From: Pseudomonas sp. SJZ074
GTDB taxonomy: Bacteria > Pseudomonadota > Gammaproteobacteria > Pseudomonadales > Pseudomonadaceae
Assembly: GCF_007828215.1 (NCBI RefSeq)
Contig: NZ_VIUE01000009.1
Location: 62,001 to 126,000, forward strand
Direction of reading: 5' to 3'
DNA length: 64,000 bases
Under the pieces are notes generated by a model, which saw nothing but the letters and a program-made list of their open reading frames with translations, was not told where the DNA came from and did not search any database. Shown here one piece after another: positions 15,784-24,652 of this stretch; the stretch's first letter is position 1; each line of letters opens with the position of its first letter. A program made the translations under genes and the position numbers.

Positions 15784-17877
15784 ATGAACGATATCCATGC
15801 CGACGCCAGGCAAGGCGCTTTGCTGCCGCCCCCTTCTGTGATGGGGATGGAGCAGAACGCTGTGCTCGATCCCGAGTCGGTTCCGCAGGGCGCCCAGGTG
15901 ACTGTACCCCGGGATGGCCTGATCGAAGGCGACATTGTGTGGCTTACCTGGGCAGATACGGCGGGGGGGGTGACGGCATACACCGATGAGAAGCCTTATT
16001 CGCGTAACGATATAGGCAAACCTTTGTTTTTCATCGTGCCCCAGGCGCAGGTCCGGCGGTTTCTGGAACTGGCCGTGACCCTGACTTACGAAGTGGAACA
16101 CCTCGCCGGAGGCGATAATGAGCACTCCGAGGACTTCGGCTTGCGAATCGCCAAACTGCCGTTGCCGATGCCCATCATCGTTCAGGCCAAGGGCGATCAG
16201 TTGAATCCGGAGGATCTGTCCAGCGGTGCGACGCTGCGGATCGCTCCCGAAGCCTGGTTGAAATCCGCTGATGTGGTTCAGGTAACCCTGGCGGGAGCGG
16301 CGGGCACGGGCAGCACTGTATTAACGCATTCAGTGTTGCCGAGCGAGGCGGGAGGCGCACTGTACATCGATATTCCCTACACGGTGATCAGTGCCAACGA
16401 AGGCCGCTCCATCGTGCTGACCTATACCGTCAACGGAGGCGAGCCGGGCCCCGAGGCCCGGTACGAGGTCAAGCGCGATATCGGCTCCGGTGAGATACGG
16501 GTCATGGGGGCACGTTATAACCGTGGCCTGTATCGATGTTCGGGATGTTCGCGGCGGTTGAGTGCGTTCCAGACGTCGACCGGACGGCCCGTCCTGGTGC
16601 AGTGGCAATACGAGGGCGACGATGGTTGGGTGGCCGGCACGACTTTTCAGGACCGCGACTCTTCCAGGCCCTTGCATGTACGTTCCACCGATTATCAGGT
16701 CACTTTGAACCCGGGAAATATCTTCGGTAGTGGCCTCGATGGCGTGCTCACCGGCGATGCGGCCTTTATTGCCCGTCGGGACATCGGCGATCTGGTGGGC
16801 TGGGGCAATGACGCCGAGGGTGCGAAGATCCCGGCGACCATTATCAGCATGGATGATATCGCCGAGGTGAGTGCCACGATGGGCGCTTACGCCGCGCGCC
16901 GTGTCAATGGCAATGTAGTGACCTGGGGGATGACGACCCATGGGGCGACTATGGGCGGTGTGCCGAGAACCGGATTCACCCAGGTAGTGGGTAATGGCGC
17001 AGCCTTTGCCGGCATAAGAGACGGCGGGCAGTTGGCGGCCTGGGGCGATGCGGCCAGCGGTGGTCTGCTGCCAGAGCCTGTCGAGGAATGCAGCGATATC
17101 GTCAAGGTGTGTGGCGGCTCGTTGGCTTTTGCGGCCCTGCGCAGCACGGGGCAAGTGCTGGCCTGGGGAGCCGTGGCCAATGGCGGCGAGCTGGGCGAAG
17201 ACATCGGGCAACTGGACGACGTCGAAGAGGTGATCGGAAATTATGCGGCGTTCGCTGCCTTGCGTGGCAATCATCGGCTGGTTGCCTGGGGTGGCGCTGA
17301 GCAAGGCGGAACGCTACCGCAAGAAATTGCCTATCGCGATGATGTCATTGAACTCAGTTGCGCCACTGCACAAGCCTTCGTCGCTCGGTGTGCCAGCGGA
17401 CATGTCATCGCCTGGGGGGCCGCGACACACGGTGGCGTGCTGCCGGAGCTGATTCAGGATCTGGACGATATCGTCGAAGTGACCTCCAATTGGCAGTCTT
17501 TTGTCGCACGTCGGAAAAATGGTCATGTGGTGGCCTGGGGAACCGTGGAGACCGGAGGAGAGGTCAGCGATGAGATTGCCCGGATGAATGACATCGTCCA
17601 GGTCACAGGATCCTCCAAAGCTTTCGCCGCTCTACGTAACGATGGCAGCGTCGTGGCTTGGGGGGACGTCACCGTCGGTGGGGATGTGGGACCGGTGGCC
17701 GGAGTGCTGATCAATGTCCGGGCAATCTATGGCAACTCCCATGGGTTTACTGCCTTGACCGCCGATGGCCGAATGGTGACGTGGGGGCATGCCGCGGGTG
17801 GCGGTGACAGTGAAGCCGTTCAGTCCTTGCTCCAGGGTCGGGTTTCCTACTATCGGTCCAGGTCGGAATCCGTGTGA
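15784..17877 (+). CDS. Second RCC1-like repeat protein, 697 residues
   Basis: A paralogue of the protein encoded at 12275. It is shorter at the N-terminus, with an Ig-like domain at about residues 30-120, a second beta-rich domain at 130-230, and the shared module IRVMGARYNRGLYRCSGCS at about 238. Nine RCC1-like repeats follow at about residues 338-685 (for example AFAALRNDGSVVAWG and AYAARRVNGNVVTWG). It has no signal peptide. AGAGGAG precedes the ATG. Its stop is 14 bases before the first halovibrin-like gene, which supports one transcript and a common role. Confidence 0.72.
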   Translation: MNDIHADARQGALLPPPSVMGMEQNAVLDPESVPQGAQVTVPRDGLIEGDIVWLTWADTAGGVTAYTDEKPYSRNDIGKPLFFIVPQAQVRRFLELAVTLTYEVEHLAGGDNEHSEDFGLRIAKLPLPMPIIVQAKGDQLNPEDLSSGATLRIAPEAWLKSADVVQVTLAGAAGTGSTVLTHSVLPSEAGGALYIDIPYTVISANEGRSIVLTYTVNGGEPGPEARYEVKRDIGSGEIRVMGARYNRGLYRCSGCSRRLSAFQTSTGRPVLVQWQYEGDDGWVAGTTFQDRDSSRPLHVRSTDYQVTLNPGNIFGSGLDGVLTGDAAFIARRDIGDLVGWGNDAEGAKIPATIISMDDIAEVSATMGAYAARRVNGNVVTWGMTTHGATMGGVPRTGFTQVVGNGAAFAGIRDGGQLAAWGDAASGGLLPEPVEECSDIVKVCGGSLAFAALRSTGQVLAWGAVANGGELGEDIGQLDDVEEVIGNYAAFAALRGNHRLVAWGGAEQGGTLPQEIAYRDDVIELSCATAQAFVARCASGHVIAWGAATHGGVLPELIQDLDDIVEVTSNWQSFVARRKNGHVVAWGTVETGGEVSDEIARMNDIVQVTGSSKAFAALRNDGSVVAWGDVTVGGDVGPVAGVLINVRAIYGNSHGFTALTADGRMVTWGHAAGGGDSEAVQSLLQGRVSYYRSRSESV

Positions 17878-17891
17878 CAGGAGGTCCGATC

Positions 17892-19535
17892 ATGAACGCT
17901 TGCTTGCGCTTTGGAATAGTCCGTCGGGTGGTCAAGCCCCTGCTGTTGTTATTGCTACTGCAGTGCTCGATGGTCCAGGCCGTAACCGGGCCGGAAGTCG
18001 CTCAGTTGCTCAATACCCGCTATAGCAGCACCCCGCAGGCGTGCCCCGGCAACCATGCGGCCTATTTCTGCAGCGGAGTGCTGGTCAGTGGCCTGATGGG
18101 TGGATTGCCGATCAGGTTCTGGGAGCATACCGACAACGCCATTGCCCTGGGTGCCCGCAGTTTTTCCTACCTGCGCCGCGACCAGGGCATTCGCAGCCTG
18201 ACGCAGGACGGCGGCATGGTGTTCAGCGATCCGTTCACGGCCATCAGCCAGGGAAAATCGCTGGATGTGTTGTGTGCCTATCCGCTGATGACTTCGATTC
18301 ACGGCAATTATGGATGTGGAACTGGAGGCTCTCTGGACGACCCCGGTTCTTGCGCGGCGTTGGGCGTGAGCGATGCGGCGGGCTGGTTGACGCACTTCCA
18401 GCAGCAAGGCCAGCAACCGGCTTTGCAATGCTCGCTGAGCAGCCGGATCGCGACGCAGTTTCGTGCCAGCCTGTTGGCCCATGAGCAATTGGGCGGCAGT
18501 TGGGTGACCCAGCCCAATCAGGTGCAGATCCGCAACTGGGATGCCCAGGCTCCGGCACAGGTACCTGTGCAGGCGTTGTTCTACGACACGACCCGGCCTG
18601 GTGGATTGCGCGTGGCCCAGCATAACCAGCGCGACTATCACGCGGCTACAGGCCAATGGCTGCCGATTCTGCGACTGGACCTGGCGGGCGTCGATGGCGC
18701 CGTGTTCGGCTTCAATTTGCAGGATCAGTTGTATCTCGGTTATGAAGTCGCCCGGCGACTCAGCGCCCGTTACTTCGATACGGCGATCACGTGTGCGGAT
18801 GGCCGGCCCTCATTCTATTGCAATGGCGTCCTATTGAGAGGAACCGATGCCACCGCGCTTTATCACTCATGGAACCCCAGCCATTACTCCATCGCCAACG
18901 GTGGTGTTTCCACCACGTTCTTACGCGCGGATTCCCGGGTGCCACGGCCTGTCTGGCCCCAAGGTTTTCTCTTCAAGGAAGTCGCCGCTCCGGCGATCCA
19001 TCCTACGACCTTGCGTTGTGGTTATCCGTACGATGGCCACACAGGGCTGATGCCTGATCCCTGCGCGGGTTATGGCCGCTGTGCCGACTTGGGGGTCAAC
19101 AGCCTAGAAACCTGGATGCAGCTATATCAAACGCGACCCTACGAATCCTGCAGTTTTGCCCCCACGGCCGATGGCCTTCAATTGCTGATGGAGGTGCGCA
19201 AGACAGCCACGATGCCACCTTACGATTGGAACGAATTCATCTTGTTGACCTGGCCGCAGGATATTCCCGAGCAGTTACCGATCGATGCGGTTTTTTACAG
19301 CCACGAGGCCTATTACCCCAATGATAGTTTGGCCGGTGCGCGGTATCTCCAGGATGACTATTTCAAGATGACGGGGCGCTTCTGGCCCATTGTGCAATTG
19401 GACCTGAGGGCAACGGATGACCTGGTATTCAGTTTTACACCGGATGACCAGTGCCTGGCTGACAGTTGTCCACCTCCCCCACAAGCTGCGGGAGTCCAGA
19501 GTATGGAGTCCTGGTTTCGCGAGCACGGACAATGA
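17892..19535 (+). CDS. Secreted cysteine-rich protein with two halovibrin (HvnA)-like domains, copy 1
   Basis: 547 residues. A Sec signal peptide with a run of leucines ends near VQA at about residue 33. The mature part is two homologous halves: about 35-275, starting TGPEVAQLLNTRYSSTPQAC, and about 276-540, starting YEVARRLSARYFDTAITC. Both halves keep six cysteines and the order (F/Y)CsG, SFSYLRxD or TFLRAD, a LxCxYP turn, W-x(n)-CSF/CSL, P-x-Q-x-P-I/V-x-A-x-FY, and a Q-x-D-Y/F-x-x-x-T-G-x-W/F-L/W-P-I line. This layout resembles halovibrin HvnA, a secreted NAD-glycohydrolase/ADP-ribosyltransferase family; the match is by eye. The ATG follows AGGAGGT. It lies 14 bases after the second RCC1-like gene. 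Confidence 0.65.
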   Translation: MNACLRFGIVRRVVKPLLLLLLLQCSMVQAVTGPEVAQLLNTRYSSTPQACPGNHAAYFCSGVLVSGLMGGLPIRFWEHTDNAIALGARSFSYLRRDQGIRSLTQDGGMVFSDPFTAISQGKSLDVLCAYPLMTSIHGNYGCGTGGSLDDPGSCAALGVSDAAGWLTHFQQQGQQPALQCSLSSRIATQFRASLLAHEQLGGSWVTQPNQVQIRNWDAQAPAQVPVQALFYDTTRPGGLRVAQHNQRDYHAATGQWLPILRLDLAGVDGAVFGFNLQDQLYLGYEVARRLSARYFDTAITCADGRPSFYCNGVLLRGTDATALYHSWNPSHYSIANGGVSTTFLRADSRVPRPVWPQGFLFKEVAAPAIHPTTLRCGYPYDGHTGLMPDPCAGYGRCADLGVNSLETWMQLYQTRPYESCSFAPTADGLQLLMEVRKTATMPPYDWNEFILLTWPQDIPEQLPIDAVFYSHEAYYPNDSLAGARYLQDDYFKMTGRFWPIVQLDLRATDDLVFSFTPDDQCLADSCPPPPQAAGVQSMESWFREHGQ

Positions 19536-21178
19536 CTACACGGACGGCCGCGATGCAAACGCCTTCATTCTGGCCTGGCAAGATCCTGACTCTGATAGCG
19601 TTCCTGTTTGTATTGACGGCCCAGGCCGTCACGGGACCGGAAGTCGCTCAACTGCTCAATACCCGCTATAGCAGCACCCCGCAGGCGTGCCCCGGCAACC
19701 AGGCCGCGTATTTCTGTAGCGGCGTGCTGGTCAGTGGCCTGATGAGTGGATTGCCGATCCGGTTCTGGGAACATACGGACAGCGCCATCGCCCTGGGCGC
19801 CCGCAGTTTCTCCTATCTTCGCAGCGACCAGGGCATCCGTAGCCTGACCCAGGACAGCGGCATGGTCTTCAGTGATCCGTTCACGGCCATCAGCCAGGGC
19901 AAATCGGTGGACGTGCTCTGCGCCTATCCGCTGGTGGCGTCGATTCAAGGCAATTATGGATGCGGAACCGGAGGTACGGCGGATGATCCGGGGTCCTGCG
20001 CGGCATTGGGCGTGAGTGATGCGGCGGGCTGGTTGACGCACTTCCAGCAGCAAGGCCAGCAACCGGCTTTGCAATGCTCGCTGAGCAGCCGGATCGCGGC
20101 GCAGTTTCGTGCCAGCCTGTTGGCCCATGAGCAATTGGGCGGCAGTTGGGTGACCCAGCCCAACCAGTTGCAGATCCGTAACTGGAACGCCGAGGTGCCG
20201 GGGCAGGTGCCCGTGCAAGCATTGTTCTACGACACATCCCGGTCCGGCGGACTGCGGGTGGCCCAACGCAACCAGCGCGACTATCACGCGGCTACGGGTC
20301 AATGGCTGCCGATTCTGCGATTGGATCTGGCGGGCGCCGACGGGACCGTGTTCGGTTTCAATTTGCAGGATCAGTTGTATGTCGGTTACGAAGTGGCCCA
20401 GCGGTTGAATGCGCGTTATTTCGATACGGCAACTGTCTGTCCGGGGAATAGAGCTTCGTTTTATTGCAATGGAGTGGTATTGAGAGGGACTGATGCAACC
20501 GAGGCCTACCGATCCTGGAATCCCAGTCCCATCTCCCAGGGCAACAATGGGGTATCCACAACCTTTATCAGGGTCGATTCACAAGTCCTGAAACCGGTCT
20601 GGCGTCAGGGATTTATCTTCAAGGAATGGTCGGCCCCCGCCGCTTATCCATTGACCATGGGCTGCGCTTACCCTGTCGATGCCGGAACCTCCAACCTGGC
20701 GGAGGCGTGTTCATCCCATGGCGTCTGTCTGCAAATGGGTATCGACAATGTAGATATCTGGATGGCCCGTTATGCCGGCAATCCCTACGTATCCTGCAGT
20801 TTTTCAACGACCCCGGAGCAGATCCAGCTGACGCTCGACATTCGTGTACGTCTGGGAGACTGGGATTGGAACGAATTCATGGTCAGGACCTGGCCGCAAG
20901 ACATTCCCGAGCAATTACCGATCGATGCCGTGTTCTATGGCGAGGCGCTTTTTCCTGGCGACGGTCCCGTGGGTTCTCGTTACCTGCAGGATGATTATTT
21001 CAAGGCAACGGGGCGATTCTTACCCATCGTCGAATTGCGCCTGGACGCACCGGATGGCCAGGTATTCAGGTTCACTCCCGAAGATCAATGCCTGGAGAGC
21101 AGTTGCCCGGCACCTCGGGTAGCGGTCATGGGTAGACAGCGCTTTGGTCCGAAACTGGAACGGTATCTAGACCCATAA
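19532..21178 (+). CDS. Secreted cysteine-rich protein with two halovibrin (HvnA)-like domains, copy 2
   Basis: 548 residues, a tandem paralogue of copy 1. The ATG at 19532 overlaps the TGA of copy 1 (ATGA), implying translational coupling. A second ATG at 19553 gives a cleaner signal peptide (MQTPSFWPGKILTLIAFLFV, cleaved after AQA), and either could be the start. The N-terminal half is almost identical to copy 3 in DNA (19637-20494 against 21345-22202). The C-terminal half differs strongly from copies 1 and 3 except at the six cysteines and the W-P-Q-D-I-P, D-Y-F-K lines. The C-terminus carries an extra basic tail (GRQRFGPKLERYLDP). Confidence 0.65.
   Translation: MTTRTAAMQTPSFWPGKILTLIAFLFVLTAQAVTGPEVAQLLNTRYSSTPQACPGNQAAYFCSGVLVSGLMSGLPIRFWEHTDSAIALGARSFSYLRSDQGIRSLTQDSGMVFSDPFTAISQGKSVDVLCAYPLVASIQGNYGCGTGGTADDPGSCAALGVSDAAGWLTHFQQQGQQPALQCSLSSRIAAQFRASLLAHEQLGGSWVTQPNQLQIRNWNAEVPGQVPVQALFYDTSRSGGLRVAQRNQRDYHAATGQWLPILRLDLAGADGTVFGFNLQDQLYVGYEVAQRLNARYFDTATVCPGNRASFYCNGVVLRGTDATEAYRSWNPSPISQGNNGVSTTFIRVDSQVLKPVWRQGFIFKEWSAPAAYPLTMGCAYPVDAGTSNLAEACSSHGVCLQMGIDNVDIWMARYAGNPYVSCSFSTTPEQIQLTLDIRVRLGDWDWNEFMVRTWPQDIPEQLPIDAVFYGEALFPGDGPVGSRYLQDDYFKATGRFLPIVELRLDAPDGQVFRFTPEDQCLESSCPAPRVAVMGRQRFGPKLERYLDP
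19637..20494 (+). repeat. Long direct repeat within halovibrin-like copy 2 (partner 21345-22202)
   Basis: About 858 bases match the stretch at 21345-22202 at a constant offset of 1708. Comparing 19637-20430 by eye I counted about a dozen differences, most of them synonymous. The last 60 bases are more diverged. This points to recent duplication or gene conversion. Confidence 0.85.
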
Positions 21179-21263
21179 CAACGTCGCTTCATTCAGTCGC
21201 GATCCCACCTGTCCCTGTTCAGGGCTTTGCATGACTTTATGAATCCCGTGCCAAGGAGGTTTC

Positions 21264-22886
21264 ATGAAACGGCGTCTTCTGTTTGGCAAGTTCCTGTATC
21301 TGGTCTTGATCCTGTTGGGAGTAACGGCCCACGCAGCAACCGGACCGGAAGTCGCTCAGTTGCTCAATACCCGCTATAGCAACACCCCTCAGGCGTGCCC
21401 CGGCAACCAGGCCGCGTATTTCTGTAGCGGCGTGCTGGTCAGTGGCCTGATGAGTGGATTGCCGATCCGGTTCTGGGAACATACGGACAGCGCCATCGCC
21501 CTGGGCGCCCGCAGTTTCTCCTATCTTCGCAGCGACCAGGGCATCCGTAGCCTGACCCAGGACAGCGGCATGGTCTTCAGTGATCCGTTCACGGCCATCA
21601 GCCAGGGCAAATCGGTGGACGTGCTCTGCGCCTATCCGCTGGTGGCGTCGATTCAAGGCAATTATGGATGCGGAACCGGAGGTACGGCGGATGATCCGGG
21701 GTCCTGCGCGGCATTGGGCGTGATTGATGCGGCGGGCTGGTTGACGCACTTCCAGCAACAAGGCCAGCAACCGGCTTTGCAATGCTCGCTGAGCAGCCGG
21801 ATCGCAGCGCAGTTTCGTGCCAGCCTGTTGGCCCATGAGCAATTGGGCGGCAGTTGGGTGACCCAGCCCAACCAGTTGCAGGTCCGTAACTGGAACGCCG
21901 AGGTGCCGGGGCAGGTGCCCGTGCAAGCGTTGTTCTACGACACATCCCGGTCCGGCGGACTGCGGGTGGCCCAACGCAACCAGCGCGACTATCACGCGGC
22001 TACGGGTCAATGGCTGCCGATTCTGCGATTGGATCTGGCGGGCGCCGAGGGGATCGTGTTCGGTTTCAATTTGCAGGATCAGTTGTATGTCGGTTACGAA
22101 GTGGCCCAGCGGTTGAATGCGCGTTATTTCGATACGGCCACCACCTGTCCGGATGGGCGCGCGCCGTTTTATTGCAATGGGGTGGTATTGAGAGGGACTG
22201 AGTCGACCTCCGCCTTTCAATCATGGAACCCTAGTCCCCGGTCGGAAGATATCAATGGTGTTTCCGCCAGTTATGTCCGTGCCGATGCCGCGATGTCGTT
22301 GCCGGCCTGGCCTCAAGGTTTATTGTTCAAGGCGCTGGACGCGCCGACGTCTAATCCACTGACGGTGCGCTGCCTCTATCCATTCGATGGTTACACGGGC
22401 GCGCTGACCGAGGCCTGTACCGGGCGCATGGAATGCACGACCCTGGAAGTCGACAGCGTGGAAAGCTGGCTGTACTGGTATTCCACGACGCCCTATAACT
22501 CCTGCAGTTTCGCCCCTTCGGTGCATATGGTTCAGGTGCTGCTCGACCTTCGCAATACATATGCCCATCCGCCTTACCATTGGAACGAGTTCGTCCTGAC
22601 GCCTTGGCCCCAGCGTATTCCCGAGCGCCTGCCGATCGATGCCTTGTTCTATGGGGTGGCATACAACCCGGGGGATGGGCGCGCGGGAGCCCGTTATATC
22701 CAGGATGACTATTTCAAGACAACGGGGCGTTTCTGGCCGATCGTGCACCTGCGACTGGACGCCACCGACGGTCAGGTATTTACCTATGTACCTGATGACC
22801 AGTGCCTGGATGACAGTTGTCCCCCACCGGTGTCGCTCATGAGCGCCGAATCCACGAAGGCCTGGTTCGAGGAGCATGGGCAGTAG
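21264..22886 (+). CDS. Secreted cysteine-rich protein with two halovibrin (HvnA)-like domains, copy 3
   Basis: 540 residues. The signal peptide MKRRLLFGKFLYLVLILLGV is cleaved after AHA at about residue 25. The N-terminal half differs from copy 2 by only about six residues. The C-terminal half is distinct, with the same cysteine frame (TTCPDGR, FYCNG, VRCLYP, NSCSF, then DQCLDDSCPPP). AAGGAGG lies before the ATG. It is the last gene of the operon, 85 bases after copy 2. The target or partner is unknown; secretion and disulfide bonds are inferred from the signal peptide and paired cysteines. Confidence 0.65.
   Translation: MKRRLLFGKFLYLVLILLGVTAHAATGPEVAQLLNTRYSNTPQACPGNQAAYFCSGVLVSGLMSGLPIRFWEHTDSAIALGARSFSYLRSDQGIRSLTQDSGMVFSDPFTAISQGKSVDVLCAYPLVASIQGNYGCGTGGTADDPGSCAALGVIDAAGWLTHFQQQGQQPALQCSLSSRIAAQFRASLLAHEQLGGSWVTQPNQLQVRNWNAEVPGQVPVQALFYDTSRSGGLRVAQRNQRDYHAATGQWLPILRLDLAGAEGIVFGFNLQDQLYVGYEVAQRLNARYFDTATTCPDGRAPFYCNGVVLRGTESTSAFQSWNPSPRSEDINGVSASYVRADAAMSLPAWPQGLLFKALDAPTSNPLTVRCLYPFDGYTGALTEACTGRMECTTLEVDSVESWLYWYSTTPYNSCSFAPSVHMVQVLLDLRNTYAHPPYHWNEFVLTPWPQRIPERLPIDALFYGVAYNPGDGRAGARYIQDDYFKTTGRFWPIVHLRLDATDGQVFTYVPDDQCLDDSCPPPVSLMSAESTKAWFEEHGQ
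21345..22202 (+). repeat. Long direct repeat within halovibrin-like copy 3 (partner 19637-20494)
   Basis: Partner of the repeat in copy 2. Identity stops abruptly just after the AGAGGGACTGA shared by both, inside the second domain, beyond which the two genes align only as proteins. Confidence 0.85.
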
Positions 22887-22913
22887 ACGCTTGCGTTTAA
22901 TCCGCAACGGGCA

Positions 22914-22931
22914 TGTCACTTCTTTGTGACA
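22914..22931. promoter_or_regulatory. Palindrome TGTCAC-N6-GTGACA upstream of the chemoreceptor gene
   Basis: A perfect six-base inverted repeat with a six-base centre, ending 15 bases before the -35-like element at 22947. Its spacing is that of many dimeric regulator sites. It might instead be a weak hairpin at the end of the preceding operon, though no T-run follows. Confidence 0.4.
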
Positions 22932-22946
22932 ATTGGACTAATGGTC

Positions 22947-22973
22947 TATAGCTCAAAGCATGGCTGCCGATAG
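22947..22973 (+). promoter_or_regulatory. Probable FliA (sigma-28) promoter of the chemoreceptor gene
   Basis: TATAGCTC (22947-22954), an 11-base spacer, then GCCGATAG (22966-22973). The consensus is TAAAGTTT-N11-GCCGATAA, so the -10 matches 7/8, the -35 matches 5/8 and the spacer is exact. It lies 31 bases before the receptor start. FliA control is normal for chemotaxis receptors. Confidence 0.6.
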
Positions 22974-23004
22974 GCAAATCAAACCCCGTAAAGGAGTAGT
23001 ACCC

Positions 23005-24639
23005 ATGCTGCGGTTTTTTGCCGACCTGGGCTTTCGCTGGAAAATCACCCTGCCCATCGCTTTCCTGGCGTTGCTGTTGGTGTTGATGGGCTGGTCGGGC
23101 GTGCGTGGTATCGATCAGGTGACTGACTCCAGTACGGAATTGACCAGGCGTTATCTGCCGGCCATCAGCCTGCTGCTCAATGCTGACCGCGATCTCTACC
23201 AGGCATTCGTGGCCGAACGCAGCCTGCTGGTCGGCAATGCGGGCGATCATGTGCAAGCACTGCGCGCCAGCCATGCCGAGAATATGAAGCAGGCCTATGA
23301 TCGCGTGCACAAGTACGCGGCGATGCAGCCGGGGGCCGAGGCGCTGGCGCTGGTCAAACAGTTCGATGACAGTTTTGCCCAATGGGCACAGCTGTCGCGG
23401 CAAGTGGGCGAGCAGGCCGCGACCAATCCTCAAGCGGCCAGCGCCCTGAGTTTCGGCGACGGCGAAAAGCGGTTCGACACCATGCGCGATGCCATCGACA
23501 AGCTGGGCGAGCTGGAAGACCAGGCGTCGCTTAACGAGGGGCAGGCGGCGATCGACCATGGCGAAGCGGTGGGGCGGCAACAGGGCGGTATTTTGCTGAT
23601 CGGCCTGCTCGGGTGCATCCTGCTGGTTTTTGTCCTGCCGATGGTGGTGTTGCATCCGATGCGTCGGTTGCTTCACCGTGTCGAGCAGATTGCCGAGGGC
23701 GGCGGTGATTTGAAGGGGCGCCTCGAGGTGCGTTCGGCTGACGAGTTGGGGCAGCTTGGCAGTGCTTTCAACCGTTTCCTCGACAAGCTCCAGCCCTTGA
23801 TTGCCGAGGTAGGCCGGGTGACCGGCGAGGTTGATGCCGCGGCCCGCACCATGGCCAGTATGGCCGCGACCAATGATCAATTGATCAGCAGCGAACATGC
23901 GGCGCTGGATCAGGTCAGTACCGCCGCCACCCAGATGAGCGCGGCGGTGCATGAGGTGGCGCACAGCGCCGTGAACGCCTCGGACGCCGCCAAACAAGCC
24001 AGCAGCCAGTCCCGCGACGGCGCCGAAGTGGTCAGCAGCACTGTTGAATCGATCCGCCAACTGGCTCAGGAGGTGGAAAGCGCCTCGGGTACCATCGGCG
24101 CATTGGCCCAGGAAACATCCAGCATCGGCGCCGTCCTCGAGGTGATTCGAGGCATTGCCGAACAGACCAACCTGCTGGCACTGAACGCTGCCATCGAGGC
24201 CGCGCGAGCTGGCGAGCAGGGGCGCGGTTTTGCCGTCGTGGCCGACGAGGTCCGGGCCCTGGCGGCACGTACCCAGGATTCGACCAAGGACATCCAGGTG
24301 CGTATCGAGCGGTTGCAGAGCGGGGTGGCCAAGGCGGTGCAGGCCATGCAGGCCGGCAGCGACAAGGCCCGCGACAGTGTCGAGCGCGCCGCGGGCGTCG
24401 ATCAGGTGCTCAGCGGCACCAGTGGCTCGATACAACGGATCAACGACATGGCCGCGCAGATTGCCAACGCCTGTGAAGAGCAGAGCAGCGTCACTGAGGA
24501 GATTGCCCGCAACATCTCCGACATCCGTGACCTTTCCAACGAAGCGGCAGAAAATTCCGCCCAGAGCATGCAGGCCAGCCGGCAACTGTCCACGCTGTCG
24601 AAGAGCCTGGCGGAACTCACCGGCCGCTTCCGCACCTGA
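23005..24639 (+). CDS. Methyl-accepting chemotaxis protein
   Basis: A 544-residue transmembrane receptor. A first membrane helix (about residues 14-34) is followed by a periplasmic four-helix-type sensor domain (35-190), a second membrane helix (about 193-215), HAMP (215-270), and a long coiled-coil signalling domain. The conserved hairpin tip [20 protein letters not shown] then [17 protein letters not shown] lies at about 385-420. It signals to CheA/CheW; the ligand is unknown. The start at 23005 follows GGAG; an upstream in-frame ATG at 22960 lies within the promoter. It stands alone, with a FliA-like promoter. Confidence 0.93.
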   Translation: MLRFFADLGFRWKITLPIAFLALLLVLMGWSGVRGIDQVTDSSTELTRRYLPAISLLLNADRDLYQAFVAERSLLVGNAGDHVQALRASHAENMKQAYDRVHKYAAMQPGAEALALVKQFDDSFAQWAQLSRQVGEQAATNPQAASALSFGDGEKRFDTMRDAIDKLGELEDQASLNEGQAAIDHGEAVGRQQGGILLIGLLGCILLVFVLPMVVLHPMRRLLHRVEQIAEGGGDLKGRLEVRSADELGQLGSAFNRFLDKLQPLIAEVGRVTGEVDAAARTMASMAATNDQLISSEHAALDQVSTAATQMSAAVHEVAHSAVNASDAAKQASSQSRDGAEVVSSTVESIRQLAQEVESASGTIGALAQETSSIGAVLEVIRGIAEQTNLLALNAAIEAARAGEQGRGFAVVADEVRALAARTQDSTKDIQVRIERLQSGVAKAVQAMQAGSDKARDSVERAAGVDQVLSGTSGSIQRINDMAAQIANACEEQSSVTEEIARNISDIRDLSNEAAENSAQSMQASRQLSTLSKSLAELTGRFRT

Positions 24640-24652
24640 GTCGGCCGCGGCC

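Noticed and set aside
22951..22973. FliA promoter with TCAAA as -35
   Set aside because: That spacing is only eight bases; TATAGCTC with an 11-base spacer fits the consensus instead.
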